DNA of 64,000 bases from Zeimonas sp050187175 (GTDB taxonomy: Bacteria > Pseudomonadota > Gammaproteobacteria > Burkholderiales > Burkholderiaceae_E), in assembly GCA_050187175.1 (NCBI GenBank), contig JBFWXS010000017.1, positions 1 to 64,000 on the forward strand, given 5' to 3'. A program made the translations under genes and the position numbers. Below, in pieces: positions 34,603-44,957 of this stretch. The notes under the pieces were generated by a model that saw only the letters and a program-made list of their open reading frames with translations, was not told the origin of the DNA and did no database searches. How positions within the stretch are numbered: the stretch's first letter is position 1; each line of letters begins with the position of its first letter.

Positions 34603-36759
34603 TCAGCGACTGCTGTCTGCAGCAGCGGGGTCGAGGTCTATGATCAGCGTATCGCCGGAACGATAGGCGATTCGCCCCAGCGAGGCCAGCAGCTCGGCGT
34701 CGAGCTGCGGATGCCGCTCGCGCTCGAAGCGGCCGACGACGAGCCAGCGCGCGCCGTAGCGTTCGACGATGCGCTGCGCGTCCGCGCGGTCGCGCGTCTG
34801 GTACAGCGCAGCCACGTCGTCGCGGCGCGGCCAGACGCGATCGCCCGAGCCGCGCCACAGCAGTTCATGAATGGGCCAGCCGAGCACGGCCGGGATGCCG
34901 CTGCCGATCGAGATCCGTCCGGCGAAGGTATAGCTGTCGCCGACCGCTTCCACCAGCGGCCGGCCTTCGCTCGGCTGCCGCGCCAGCCATCGGATCGCGG
35001 CCAGGTCGTCGGCGTGCGACAGCGCCAGGAAGCGCTGGCCGTCGAGCGTCCACTCGCGTTCGCGCCAGCCGCCGAAGCCTCCCTGCAGCACGAACCAGCT
35101 GTAGTACAGCGGCGGTACCAGGGCCAGCTCGAGCAGGAGGACTGTCGCCAGTCGCGGTCCGCGTTTATACGCGCGCTCGCCGCTGCGCGCGATCATCAGC
35201 GCGATGCCGGCGCAGGCCGCCAGCGTCAGCAGCGTGAACGCCTGGAAGCCGAACTTGAACGCCGTGTTGCTGCGGTAGTGCTCCGGGCCGTAGATGTCCT
35301 TCACGTAGGCGAACTCGGGGAACAGCGCGAATGCCACTCCGGCGACGGTGAGCGCGATCAGCAGCCGGTGCTCCGCATTGCTCGCGCGGCGCGCGATCAG
35401 CACGCAGGCCGCTGCCGCCAGCGCGGCCTGCAGGCCGTACAGGACCAGCCACTGCCAGACCGGCGTATGCGTATGCGTCCAGCCGGCGCCCGTCGAAAAG
35501 CTGCGGAAGTGCAGCAGGAACGGCACGGCGACCAGCGCCGACAGCAGTCCGGCGCCGATGCCGTCGATCAGCCGGTCGCGGATCTCCGCGCCGGTCCCGC
35601 TGCGCAGCGCGGCGCCGAAGCGGATCAGCAGCAGACCGCCGAGCAGCGCGGCGTACATCGGCGCGTCCCAGGTGTTGCTCATCGCGAAGACGCCGATCAG
35701 CGCGGCGGCACCGGCCAGCCAGCCGCGGCCGCCGCTGCGCAGCCAGCCGAGGACCAGCGCGACGAACAGCAGCACCACCGGCAGGTTCAGCAGATGCGCA
35801 TGCAGATCGCCGACATAGAACGCGTAGGCGGGAAATTCGTGGATCAGCTTGTCGCCGGTCGGCGGATCGAAACCGACGAAGCGGGTGGGATCGGACAGCA
35901 GGAAAGCCTGCCGCGGTGCTTCGATCCAGCCGAAGCCGACCAGCCAGGGCTTGACGAAGCCGTAGGCGAAGCCGTGTACGTTGCCGCCCAGCGTCAGCCA
36001 CAGGCCGGCGACGGCGGCCAGCGTGCCGCGCAGCCGTTCGGGCAGCGAACGTGTCAGCTCGGCCACGATCGTGAAGGCCAGCTGGAAGGTCCACGCGAAC
36101 AGCGTCGCCAGCATCAGGTTGTAGCCGAACTCCGGTGGAACGCCGCTCAGCCGGCACAGGAAGGCCGCGACGTAGTGGCCGAAGTAGTAGTAGTTGATCG
36201 GCTCGCCGGCGAACCACGGATCGAACGGCGGCATCATCGACGACAGATACGCGGCGTTGACGAAGCCGAAGTCCATGAACTTCTCGAGGCCGATCAGGTC
36301 CCGATTGAAGCCGCGCATCGCCAGGTAGAACACGAACGGCAGCAGGAAGCGCAGCTCGGCCCCCAAGATCGCGCGGGCGGCGCCCGAGCTTCTCGCGAGC
36401 TGCGCCGCACGCTGGCGACGCTGCGCGGGCGCAGTCGCCGCGGCGACGCGCCGGACCCAGTACAGCCGGACCCCGTACAAAGCGCAGGCCGCCGCCAGCA
36501 GCGTCGAAGCCCAGGCGCCCGCCGTCCCGAACACCGGAATCCAGTGCGCGACGACCCATAGCGGATAGGCCGCACCGAGCAGCGCGATCGGCGCGGCGAT
36601 CGCCCGGCCGCGATCGAGCCAGTCCACGCATGCGCCGCGCAGCACGCGCCAGCCGATCGCGCCTAGCAACAGCAGCGTGGCCCACCATTGCAGCGCGTAG
36701 ATGAACGAGCCGTCCGAGAGGGCCAGCTGCAATGCCTCGGGCGTCAGCGCCTCCATCAT
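34603..36759 (-). CDS. Chlor_Arch_YYY / DUF2298-family integral membrane protein
   Basis: A 718-residue polytopic protein with more than ten predicted transmembrane segments. The signature MMPPFDPWFAGEPINYYYFGHYVAAFL is near residue 190, and HEFPAYAFYVGDLHAHLLNLPVVLLF follows. From memory, this YYY family (DUF2298, TIGR03662) is known mostly from Chloroflexi and archaea and has no assigned function. Charged residues in the periplasmic loops recall PMT-type glycosyltransferases. The C-terminal soluble end (AALYQTRDRADAQRIVERYGARWLVVGRFER) closely parallels the end of the 44.9-kb gene. The start overlaps the stop of the GT2 gene upstream (ATGA), so they form an operon with the UXS gene. Confidence 0.78.
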   Translation of the reverse strand: MMEALTPEALQLALSDGSFIYALQWWATLLLLGAIGWRVLRGACVDWLDRGRAIAAPIALLGAAYPLWVVAHWIPVFGTAGAWASTLLAAACALYGVRLYWVRRVAAATAPAQRRQRAAQLARSSGAARAILGAELRFLLPFVFYLAMRGFNRDLIGLEKFMDFGFVNAAYLSSMMPPFDPWFAGEPINYYYFGHYVAAFLCRLSGVPPEFGYNLMLATLFAWTFQLAFTIVAELTRSLPERLRGTLAAVAGLWLTLGGNVHGFAYGFVKPWLVGFGWIEAPRQAFLLSDPTRFVGFDPPTGDKLIHEFPAYAFYVGDLHAHLLNLPVVLLFVALVLGWLRSGGRGWLAGAAALIGVFAMSNTWDAPMYAALLGGLLLIRFGAALRSGTGAEIRDRLIDGIGAGLLSALVAVPFLLHFRSFSTGAGWTHTHTPVWQWLVLYGLQAALAAAACVLIARRASNAEHRLLIALTVAGVAFALFPEFAYVKDIYGPEHYRSNTAFKFGFQAFTLLTLAACAGIALMIARSGERAYKRGPRLATVLLLELALVPPLYYSWFVLQGGFGGWREREWTLDGQRFLALSHADDLAAIRWLARQPSEGRPLVEAVGDSYTFAGRISIGSGIPAVLGWPIHELLWRGSGDRVWPRRDDVAALYQTRDRADAQRIVERYGARWLVVGRFERERHPQLDAELLASLGRIAYRSGDTLIIDLDPAAADSSR

Positions 36760-37514
36760 GAGCGCGGCAATGAACGTTGAAAGCTCAGCAGCTCGCGCAG
36801 CGCGGCGCGGCAGAACGCCAGCAGCCGTCGCCAGCGCAGCGAGGCCTCGCCGGCGCGTCGCGCGAAATGCCGGACCTCCTGTTCCGCGACGCGCAGCCGC
36901 CGGTGGTGCAAGTAGACGGTCAGCAGCACCGACGGGATGCGCGGCTGCGGCGGCATCGCGTCCACGGCCGCGACGGCCAGCGATCGCCGCAGCAGCTTGT
37001 ACGGCACGTTCGCATCGGCGCTGCGCACGCCGAACAGTCCATTGAGGGCGCCGCGCAGCGCACGGCTCAATAGCAGTCGATGGCGCGGATCGTGCCGCTG
37101 ACGGCGCACGCCGACGACCGCGTCGTGCTGCTGCGCCAGCTGCCAGGTCAGGCCGAAGTCCTGCAGGCTGATCTGCCGGTCGCTGTCGAGCAGCAGGCAC
37201 CAGTCGCCGCGCGCTTCGCGAATGCCGCGCACCAGCGCCGGTCCGTGGCCGGCATTCGTCTGCGTCACCACGCGGATGCGCGGATCGCCCGCGCCGGCGC
37301 GCCGGGCAAGCTCACCGGTCTCGTCGCGGCTGCCGTCGTCGACGACGATCAGCTCCGCCGACGGCACCAGCGGAAAGACCTGCTCGACGACGTCGGCGAT
37401 GGCGGCTGCGATGTTGGCCGCTTCGTTGTATGCCGGCATCAGCACGGACAGTGTCGGCTGCGTCTGCAGTGCGCTGCCTTCGCTGTTCGACTCGGGTGCT
37501 ACACTCGCGCGCAC
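36756..37514 (-). CDS. Family 2 glycosyltransferase (GT-A fold)
   Basis: This 252-residue enzyme has TLSVLMPAYNEAANIAAAI, LIVVDDGSRDETGE and the metal-binding LLLDSDRQ (DxD-like). Mid-protein GVRRQRHDPRHRLLLSRALRGALNGLFGV resembles dolichol-phosphate sugar synthases, followed by PQPRIPSVLLTVYLHHR. No C-terminal membrane helices are evident. The GTG at 37514 is chosen because GGAGAG sits 7 nt upstream; no ATG is available near this point. It probably loads a sugar onto a polyprenyl phosphate for the YYY membrane protein translated after it, which is inference. Confidence 0.83.
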   Translation of the reverse strand: MRASVAPESNSEGSALQTQPTLSVLMPAYNEAANIAAAIADVVEQVFPLVPSAELIVVDDGSRDETGELARRAGAGDPRIRVVTQTNAGHGPALVRGIREARGDWCLLLDSDRQISLQDFGLTWQLAQQHDAVVGVRRQRHDPRHRLLLSRALRGALNGLFGVRSADANVPYKLLRRSLAVAAVDAMPPQPRIPSVLLTVYLHHRRLRVAEQEVRHFARRAGEASLRWRRLLAFCRAALRELLSFQRSLPRS

Positions 37515-37538
37515 GTCGGTGCTCTCCGAGAGAGATGG

Positions 37539-38918
37539 ATGATCAAGGGTTCGGTCGGCCAGGCAAGGCGCGGTAGCGATGGTCTCGACGCGAGCCGCAA
37601 CACTATCATTCTCGGCGGCGGTGTGACCGGCCTGGCCGCCGGCCTCGCGTCCGGGCTGCCGGTGTTCGAGCGCGAGTCGTTTCCCGGCGGCATCTGCGCC
37701 TCGTACTACCTGCGTCCCGGCGGTACCGAGCGGCTGCTGGATGCGCCGGCCGACGGCGACGCGTATCGCTTCGAGCACGGCGGCGGCCACTGGATCTTCG
37801 GCGGCCATCCCGACGTGCTCGCCCTGCTCGAGACGCTGACTCCGGTCGAACGCATCGCGCGGCGCTCATCGGTGTTCTTCCCGGACGAGCAGCGCTACGT
37901 CGGTTTTCCGCTGCAGCACAACCTGGGCCAGCTGGCGCCGGCGCTCGCGCAGCGCGCGCTGGAGGAGCTGCTGATCGAGCGCGGCCAGGCGGCGCAGACG
38001 ATGTCGCAATGGCTGGACGAACGCTTCGGGCCGACCTTGGGCGAGTGCTTCTTCCATCCGTTCCATGCCGCCTACACCGCCGGCCTGTGGCAGACGATCG
38101 CGCCGCAGGACGGCTACAAGACGCCGCTCGATCGTGGCCAGGTGCTGCGCGGCGCGTTCGGGCAGGCCGCACCGGTTGGCTATAACGTGGACTTCCTCTA
38201 CCCGCGCGACGGCCTGGACGCGCTGATGCGGGCACTGGCGGCCAAGGTCGACCTGCGCACCGGCCGCGAGCTGCTGCGCATCGATACGGCACGCCGCGAG
38301 CTGCTGTTCGCCGACGGCGAGCGGCTGCCCTTCGATCGGCTGCTGGCCACCTTGCCGCTGAATCGCTTGACGGCGCTGGCGGATATCGACGTCGGCGAAC
38401 CGTCGGAACCATATACCTCGGTGCTGGTGCTGAACATAGGCGCCGAGCGCGGACCGCGCTGCCCCGACGATCACTGGCTCTATCTGCCGCGCACGCGCGC
38501 CGGCTTTCACCGGGTCGGCTTCTACAGCCACGTCGCCGAGCACTTCCTGCCGGCCGCGGCGCGCGGCCGCCGCAGCCACGTCGGCCTGTACGTCGAGCGC
38601 TCGTATCCGGGCGGCGCGCGCCCGTCGGCCGACGAGCAGGGCGCCTATGCCGCGGCCGTCGTCGCCGAGCTGCAGGACTGGGGTTTCATCGGCGAGGCGC
38701 AGGCCGTCGACGCGTCATGGGTCGATGTGGCGTACACCTGGCATCGTCCGGGCAGCCGCTGGGTCGAGCGCGCGATCGCGGCGCTGGCCGGGCACGGCAT
38801 CCGCGTCGCCGGACGCTATGCGCGCTGGCATTTCCAGGGCATCACCGATTCGCTGCGCGACGGGCTGCTCGCCGGGCAGGCGCTGAAGCTGGCGGCGAGC
38901 GCGCCGCCGGCTCAATGA
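37539..38918 (+). CDS. FAD-dependent oxidoreductase, UDP-galactopyranose-mutase/amine-oxidase-like
   Basis: This 459-residue flavoprotein has the Rossmann motif IILGGGVTGLAAGLASG, then VFERESFPGGICASYYL. It continues with EHGGGHWIFGGHPDVLALLETL and DGLDALMRALAAKVDLRTG, and ends HFQGITDSLRDGLLAGQALKLAA. The pattern matches flavoproteins of polysaccharide loci related to UDP-galactopyranose mutase and protoporphyrinogen oxidase. Whether it makes a furanose sugar is uncertain. Its start is only 24 bp from the divergent GT2 start, so promoters must lie inside the neighbouring coding regions. The 3' end overlaps the mucin-like gene by 4 bp. Confidence 0.8.
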   Translation: MIKGSVGQARRGSDGLDASRNTIILGGGVTGLAAGLASGLPVFERESFPGGICASYYLRPGGTERLLDAPADGDAYRFEHGGGHWIFGGHPDVLALLETLTPVERIARRSSVFFPDEQRYVGFPLQHNLGQLAPALAQRALEELLIERGQAAQTMSQWLDERFGPTLGECFFHPFHAAYTAGLWQTIAPQDGYKTPLDRGQVLRGAFGQAAPVGYNVDFLYPRDGLDALMRALAAKVDLRTGRELLRIDTARRELLFADGERLPFDRLLATLPLNRLTALADIDVGEPSEPYTSVLVLNIGAERGPRCPDDHWLYLPRTRAGFHRVGFYSHVAEHFLPAAARGRRSHVGLYVERSYPGGARPSADEQGAYAAAVVAELQDWGFIGEAQAVDASWVDVAYTWHRPGSRWVERAIAALAGHGIRVAGRYARWHFQGITDSLRDGLLAGQALKLAASAPPAQ

Positions 38919-39415
38919 CGGCGAGTCGAACGCAGGCCCAGCCAGGCGACCAGCGCCACCAGCAGATGCATCGCCACCAGGCTGGCCATCGAGCCGCTGG
39001 GAACCTGGACCGGCGTCGGCGTTGCGTACGGCGTGATCGTGGCGGTGATCACCGACGTGATGGTCGGCTGCGAAGTCGGCGTGATCGTCAGCCCGCCCGT
39101 GGGTGACGGCGGGGTGGGCGTCGGCGTGAAGGTCGGCGTAAACGTCGGCGTGGGCGGAGTGGGTGTTGGCGTGAACGTCGGCGTGAACGTGGGCGACGGT
39201 GTCGGCGTGAAGGTCGGCGTGAACGTCGGTGTCGGCGTCGGCGTGCCGGTGGGCTGTGCCTGGACGCCGCCCGCCTGCAGGCCGAGCGCGCCGGCCAGCA
39301 GCAGCGCCGCTGCGGCGGCGCCGGCCCGCGACCTGCGGGTTGCGCGCGCACGCGAGTCCGGAACGCCTGCGGCGTCGGTGACTCGGAGATCGAAGCGGTT
39401 GCGGCTGGTGGTCAT
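38915..39415 (-). CDS. Secreted Thr/Pro-rich mucin-like protein with C-terminal membrane anchor
   Basis: A 166-residue protein of unrecognised family. A basic N-terminus and hydrophobic segment (AAAAALLLAGALGLQAGGVQA) form a signal peptide. Residues 55-105 are almost pure Thr/Pro with Phe or Ser, in repeats of the type TPTFTPTFTPTP. A further Thr/Ile stretch follows. The C-terminus is one hydrophobic helix (MASLVAMHLLVALVAWLGL) with a basic RSTRRH tail, like a sorting or anchoring signal. The composition is what O-glycosylating enzymes favour, and it lies divergently beside the PMT-like giant gene. It may be the substrate of that enzyme; this is inference. Confidence 0.75.
39105..39255. repeat. 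Degenerate GTCGGCGTG-type tandem repeat encoding the Thr/Pro domain
   Basis: Short units of 6 to 18 bp (GTCGGCGTGAAG, GTCGGCGTGAAC) repeat on the plus strand. Read on the minus strand they encode TPTF and TPTP blocks. Copies vary at synonymous positions, so the tract is old rather than a recent slippage product. Confidence 0.8.
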
Positions 39416-39434
39416 GACTTGTTCTGATATCGTC

Positions 39435-39462
39435 TTACCGCTGACGGACAGATCAGTATAAT
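39435..39462 (+). promoter_or_regulatory. Candidate promoter of the PMT-YYY gene
   Basis: A perfect TATAAT at 39457-39462 follows TTACCG (39435-39440) with a 16-bp spacer, in the 98-bp divergent spacer before the start at 39514. The -10 is strong; the -35 matches at only 3 of 6 positions. Confidence 0.45.
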
Positions 39463-39513
39463 TCGGCGCTCAGCGAGTCTACAAGCGGCCTGCGGCGCCG
39501 CGGGCGGGTTTTC

Positions 39514-42500
39514 ATGACAAGGGTCACAGTGGCGACGGCGCGCCGGGGCCCGCGCGGACTCGCCTCGCCGGGCGTTCGCCTGGCGGCTCTGATCGCGATT
39601 CTGGCACTCGGCGCGTTCTTCCGGTTCAGCGGCCTGAACTGGGACGACGGCAGTCAGCCGCATCCCGACGAACGGTACATGAGCCAGGTGGCCAGCGCGC
39701 TGCATAGCGGCGAGCTGGTCCCGGCCGGCCACGACGCGGCCGCTCGCGAGGCGCATCGTGCCGAATGCCAGGCCCGCCACCCGGCCACGAAGGGCGTCGG
39801 CGACTGGTTCGATACACGCTGCAGTGACCTGAATCCGGCCAATGCCGGCTACCCCGGCTACCCGTATGGGCAGCTGCCGCTGGTGGCGGTCCGTTACCTC
39901 GCGGAGCTGGCCGCCGCGGCTACGGACTGGGTCGATGCGGCCCGCTACGACGGCATCGCAATGGTCGGCCGTGTCTTCTCGGGGGCGGTCGAGCTGGCGA
40001 CGATCGTCGCCATCGTGCTGCTGGGCCGCCTGCTGTGGGGTCTGCGCACCGGCTTGCTGGCGGCGCTGCTCTATGCGCTGGCGGTGCATGCGATCCAGGT
40101 GGCCCACTTCTGGACCGTCGATCCGGCGGCCACGCTGCTGGCCACCTGGGCACTGCTGTTCCTGGTGCGGTTGGCCCGCTTCGCCCGGCTCGGCGACGCG
40201 CTGGCATTCGGCGTCGCGTTCGGCCTGGCCATGGCGAGCAAGATCAGCGTGCTGCCGCTGGTGCTGCTGCTGCCTGTCGCGGCGCTGCTGGCGCCGTCCA
40301 CGGTCCGATTCGCCGCGCCGCCGTCGTGGACCGCCCGCGGCGCGCTGGCGCTGCCCGCCGTGCTGCTGGCGCTGATCGCGGCCGCCGCCACCTACCGGCT
40401 TGCTTCGCCGTATTCGTTCAGCGGACCCGGCCTGCTCGATTTCGGCTTGTCGGACGCTTTCGTCGAGCAGGTGGCGGTGTCGCGGCGGCTCGCGTCGGGC
40501 GCCGTCGACGTGCCGCCGAACTGGCAATGGCTGATTCGCATGGCCTGGGTCACGCCGGGACGCGACATGCTGGTCTGGGGGCTCGGTCCGCTGGCGGGCG
40601 CGGCGGCCCTGGTGGGCTTCGGTGTCGCCGGCCTGCGGCTGCTGCGCGCGGCTACGCCGATGCAGCGCGCCCGCGCCCTCGTCTGGTGCTGGGTCGCCGG
40701 CTACTTCTTCTGGATGGGGCAGCAGTGGGTCGCGTCCATGCGCTACTTCCTGCCGATCTATCCGGCGCTGTGCCTGCTCGCTGCCGGCTGGCTGGTGCCG
40801 GCNNNNNNNNNNNNNNNNNNNNNNNNNNNNNNNNNNNNNNNNNNNNNNNNNNNNNNNNNNNNNNNNNNNNNNNNNNNNNNNNNNNNNNNNNNNNNNNNNN
40901 NNCCCTCGTCTGGTGCTGGGTCGCCGGCTACTTCTTCTGGATGGGGCAGCAGTGGGTCGCGTCCATGCGCTACTTCCTGCCGATCTATCCGGCGCTGTGC
41001 CTGCTCGCTGCCGGCTGGCTGGTGCCGGCATGGCGTGGACGGCGGCTGGTCCGGCGCGCAGCGGGGCAGGCCGGGGGCGCAGCGCGGCAGGGCGAGGGTG
41101 CAGCGTGGCAGGTTGAGGGGGCGCGGGTCCTGGCTCGCGGTTCGACCCGGGCGCTGGCCGGCTTGGCCATCGTGCTGGTGATCGGCAGTTCGCTGCTGTG
41201 GGCGCTGGCGTTCTGGCCCGTCCACACGACGCTGCATCCGTACGTCGCCGCCACACACTGGATCCTGCGCCACGTTCCCGCCGGCGTGTCGGGCGCGCTG
41301 CCGGACACGGACGGCACGGTGCTGATCAACTGGCCGGTGGCGGGCCGCTTCGGTGACGGCGTCGCGGCCGCAGTGGCGGCGCGGACCCAGGCGCCGGTCG
41401 GCGGCACCATCGAGCGTCTGCGGCTGCACCGGCTCGAACTCGAACGCTCCGTCGGCGGCGGTGCGCCGGTCCGCCTGCGCCTGCGGCTGCTCGATGCCGA
41501 TGGACGAACGCTGGCCGAGACCGCGCCCGAGCCGCTCCCTTTCTCCCGCGATGCCGCGGCGCGTCCGCGGCTCGCCGGCATCGAGCTGCCGCTGCTGCAG
41601 CCCGCGGCCTTGCAGGCCGGTGCGCTGTATCAGCTGCAGGTCGAAGTCGACGGCGGTGTCGTCGAGCTGAGCGGCGCCGCGATCGCGCACGAAGGGCCGT
41701 GGAACGATGCCGTGCCCACGCGCGTTCCATGGCTGCCGCCGACGCTCGCGCTGAACGACCGGACGCCGTCCGGCACCACCTCGCGCTTCGCGCCCAAGCT
41801 CGACGCCTTCGCCGAGCGCTACTACCGCGGGCTGGACCTGCTGATGGTCGGCGACGATGACGAGGCCAAGCGGCAGCGCCTGCTCGACGTGCTCGACGAC
41901 AGCGAATGGCTGGTCGTGCCGAACAACCGCTTCTACGCCGCCATGCAGTGGAACCCGCTGCGGTTTCCGCTGTCGATCGCGTTCTACGATGCACTGTTCG
42001 ACGGTTCGCTCGGCTTCGAGCGGCATCGTGTCGTGAGCTCGATGCCGCGGCTGGCCGGCCTGACGATCGCCGACCAGGTGCTGCCCCGCGACGGCGAAGG
42101 CGTGACGCCGCGTCGCGGCGCCATGGCCTGGGCGCCCGAGGAGGCGTTCAGCGTCTACGACCATCCGACCGTCTTCGTGTTCCGCAAGACGCACGACTAC
42201 GCGCGCGAGCGTGCCGAGCGCATCTTCGCGCCGCTGGACCTCGCCACCGTCGATCAGGCGCTACAGGCCCCGCCGCAGACCGCGGGGCGGCTGACCTGGT
42301 CCACGTATGACGCGCGCGGCGCGCCCGACGGGCTGCTGCTTGCGGCGGCGGAGACCGCAGCGCCCTTGCACCCGGCCGATGCGCACGAGGCCTTCCCGCG
42401 CGGCACGCTGCAGATGATCGCCGCCGTGCTGCTCTGGTATCTGTGCTCGCTGGTGCTCGGCTTGATCGCGTGGGCCTGGTTGGCGCCTGCCTGCGCAGGG

Positions 42501-44948
42501 CTGGCCGACCGCGGCTATGGCATCAGCCGCGTCATGGGGCTGGTTCTGCCTGCGTCCCTCGCGTGGCTGCTGGCGCAGCATGGCGTCGCTGCGTGGAGCC
42601 GGTCGGGCCTGCTGCTGCTGAGTCTGCTGCTCGCCTTGCCGCTGCTGTGCGCCGCGATGCCCGCCGTGATGCGCCGCTCGGCCATCCTGCCGGGCAGCGG
42701 CCGCACCGTGCTGCGGGTCGAAGCCGTGTTCCTGGCGCTGTTCGCGCTGGGCCTGCTGCTGCGCCTGTTCGACCCGGATCTGTGGGCGCCGGCGCTGGGC
42801 GGCGAGAAGCCCATGGAGTACGCGCTGCTCAACGCGATCCTGAACGGCACCACGTTTCCGCCGCATGACCCATGGTTCAGCGGCGGCCGCGTCAACTACT
42901 ACTACTTCGGCTGGGTGCTCGCCGGCGTACTGATCAAGCTCACCGGCGTGGCGCCGGGCGTGGCCTTCAATCTGGCGCTGCCGACCTGGTTCGCGATGAC
43001 CGGTACCGCGGTGGCCGCGCTGGTCTGGAACGTCTGCCGCCTGGCTGCGCCGCGGATCGGCAGCCGCGCCGCCGCGATCGGTGCGGTTGCCGCGCTGGCC
43101 GCTGCAGTGCTGGCCGGCAATCTGGACGGACCGCGCGCCTGGTGGCCCGGCGTGTCGGCCGCGGCAGCCGCGCTGCGCGACGACGCCGGCACCGCCATCG
43201 ATGCGCGCCGCGCGCTACTGGCCGGCGCCGAGGGCTGGTACTGGTCGCCGTCGCGGACGGTCGCCCAGCGAGCAGGCGGCGGGACCGAGATCAACGAGTT
43301 CCCGGCCTTCACGTTCCTGTACGGCGACCTGCACCCGCATCTGCTCGCCATGCCGCTGCAGCTGGCGCTGCTGACGCTGATGCTGGCGCTGATCTTCGCG
43401 CCGCTTGCATCGCCGGCACTCTCGACGACTTCGCCGGGATTCTGGTCGAAGCCTTCGTCGAGACTGCCGCCGGCGCTGCGCAGACTGGCGGCGTGCCTGC
43501 TATGGACAGGCATCGGCATCGCCGTGCTGCGCATGACGAACAGCTGGGACTGGCCGACCTATCTGCTGCTCGGTCTGGCGGCTGCGGCGCTGGCCGGATG
43601 GCGGCTGGCGCCGCTGCGGCACTGGCCGCCCGCGGCGCCCGTGGCCGGCTTCGAGCGCTGGCTGCAGGCGGTGGCCTGCGCGGCGGCGCTGTTCGTCGTC
43701 CAGTGGCTGGCGGCCTGGCCGTTCAGCGCGCAGTTCGCCACGGGTGCGGTGGGCCTCACGTTCTACAGCGGACCGCGCACAGCGCTGTCGAGCTGGCTGC
43801 TGATGCACGGCTGGTTCGTCCTGGTGCTCGTCCTGTGGGGCTGGAGGCTGAGCCGCGCGGAGCTCGCGACGGCGGACTCCGCCGTGCCGGCGGCCGCGGC
43901 GCGGCCGGTTTCTCCGCGCATGCGCAGGCTGCCGCGGCTGCTGCACGGGCTGAGCGCGCTCGGGCTGGCGTACACGCTGGCTGCACTGCTGTGGCATTGG
44001 CGGGTGCCGGAAGCGACCGTGCCGGCATCCGGTCTGCAGCTCGCGCTGCTCGCGTGGCTGCTGGCGCTGGCTTGCCGCTGCAGGGAGGCCGCGGCGCGTG
44101 TCGGTCTGCTGGCAGGCGCCGCTGGCATCGCCATCGCGTTCGGCGTCGAATGGGTGGTGGTGGGCCAGGACCTGGGGCGCATGAACACCTTCTTCAAGTT
44201 CCATCTGCAGAGCTGGCTGCTGCTGGCAGTGGCTGCCGGCATTGCGGTGGCCCATCTGGCCGCGGCGGCGATGCAAGCGATTCCGGCGATCCCAGCGATC
44301 CCGGCGAGCCCGGCAAGGCCGACCGCACGGGCCGCTCGCCGCGCACTGATCCTGATCATCATCGTGGCCGTGCCGGCACTGGCCTATCTGCCGCTCGGCG
44401 TCGTCGGCCGGATGCAGAGTCGCTTCGACGCATCCGCCCCATGGACGCTCGATGGCGAGGCATTCCTGCAGTACGCGCGGCTGTCCGCCGGCGACGCGAC
44501 GATCGCGCTGGCCGGCGATGCGCAGCTGATCGCATGGCTGCGCCGCAACGCCGCGCCGCGCGATGTCATCCTCGAAGCGCAGCTGCCCGAGTATCGCTGG
44601 GGCAGCCGCATCGCGTCGTTCACCGGGCGGCCGACGCTGCTCGGTTATCGCCATCACCAGGCGCAGCAGCGGCCGCTGCCCGCGCTCGGGAATGCGATCG
44701 AGCTGCGCCGGCGCAACGTCGCGGCGCTGTACGAATCCACCGACGCCGCGCGCGCGGTGGCAGTGCTGAAGCGATACGGCGTGCGCTTCATCGTCGTCGG
44801 CGCGCTGGAGCGCGCCGTGTATCCGGCCGCCGGGCTGGACAAGTTCGCGGCACTGGCGCGCGGCGGCACGCTGCGCGTCGCGTTCAGCGCCGGCGACGAC
44901 CGGATCTACGAGCTGCCCGGCGCGGCGCCGGGTTCGCCGGCCTGGTGA
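39514..44948 (+). CDS. PMT/GT39-like glycosyltransferase fused to a Chlor_Arch_YYY (DUF2298) domain, split by an assembly gap
   Basis: As written the frame breaks at the N gap (40803-40902). The 127 bp before the gap (40676-40802) are repeated exactly after it (40903-41029). Deleting one copy plus the Ns (227 bp) joins the two frames into one 5208-bp gene of 1735 residues. The N-terminal half is PMT/ArnT-like, with many membrane helices and the loop motif QPHPDERY holding the catalytic Asp-Glu pair (residues 52-53). A periplasmic domain follows. The C-terminal half is a YYY domain (FSGGRVNYYYFGWVLAG near residue 1050; EFPAFTFLYGDLHPHLLAM), homologous to the gene at 34603. Predicted role: membrane transfer of a sugar from polyprenyl phosphate. 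Confidence 0.8.
40676..41029. other. Assembly artefact: 127-bp duplicated contig end around 100 N
   Basis: The segment 40676-40802 equals 40903-41029 base for base (127 bp), with exactly 100 N between. A 127-bp shared end is what a de Bruijn assembler run at k=127 leaves when two contigs abut but are not merged. Merging restores a single reading frame, which independently supports the artefact explanation. Confidence 0.93.
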
Positions 44949-44957
44949 GAGCCTGCT

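Noticed and set aside
39105..39255. Regular repeats resembling a CRISPR or satellite array
   Set aside because: Units are short, variable and contiguous without unique spacers, and they encode the in-frame Thr/Pro domain of a secreted protein.
40035..44948. Separate second gene or a true frameshift after the N gap
   Set aside because: The frame change is explained exactly by 100 N plus a 127-bp duplicated contig end; merging gives one gene.
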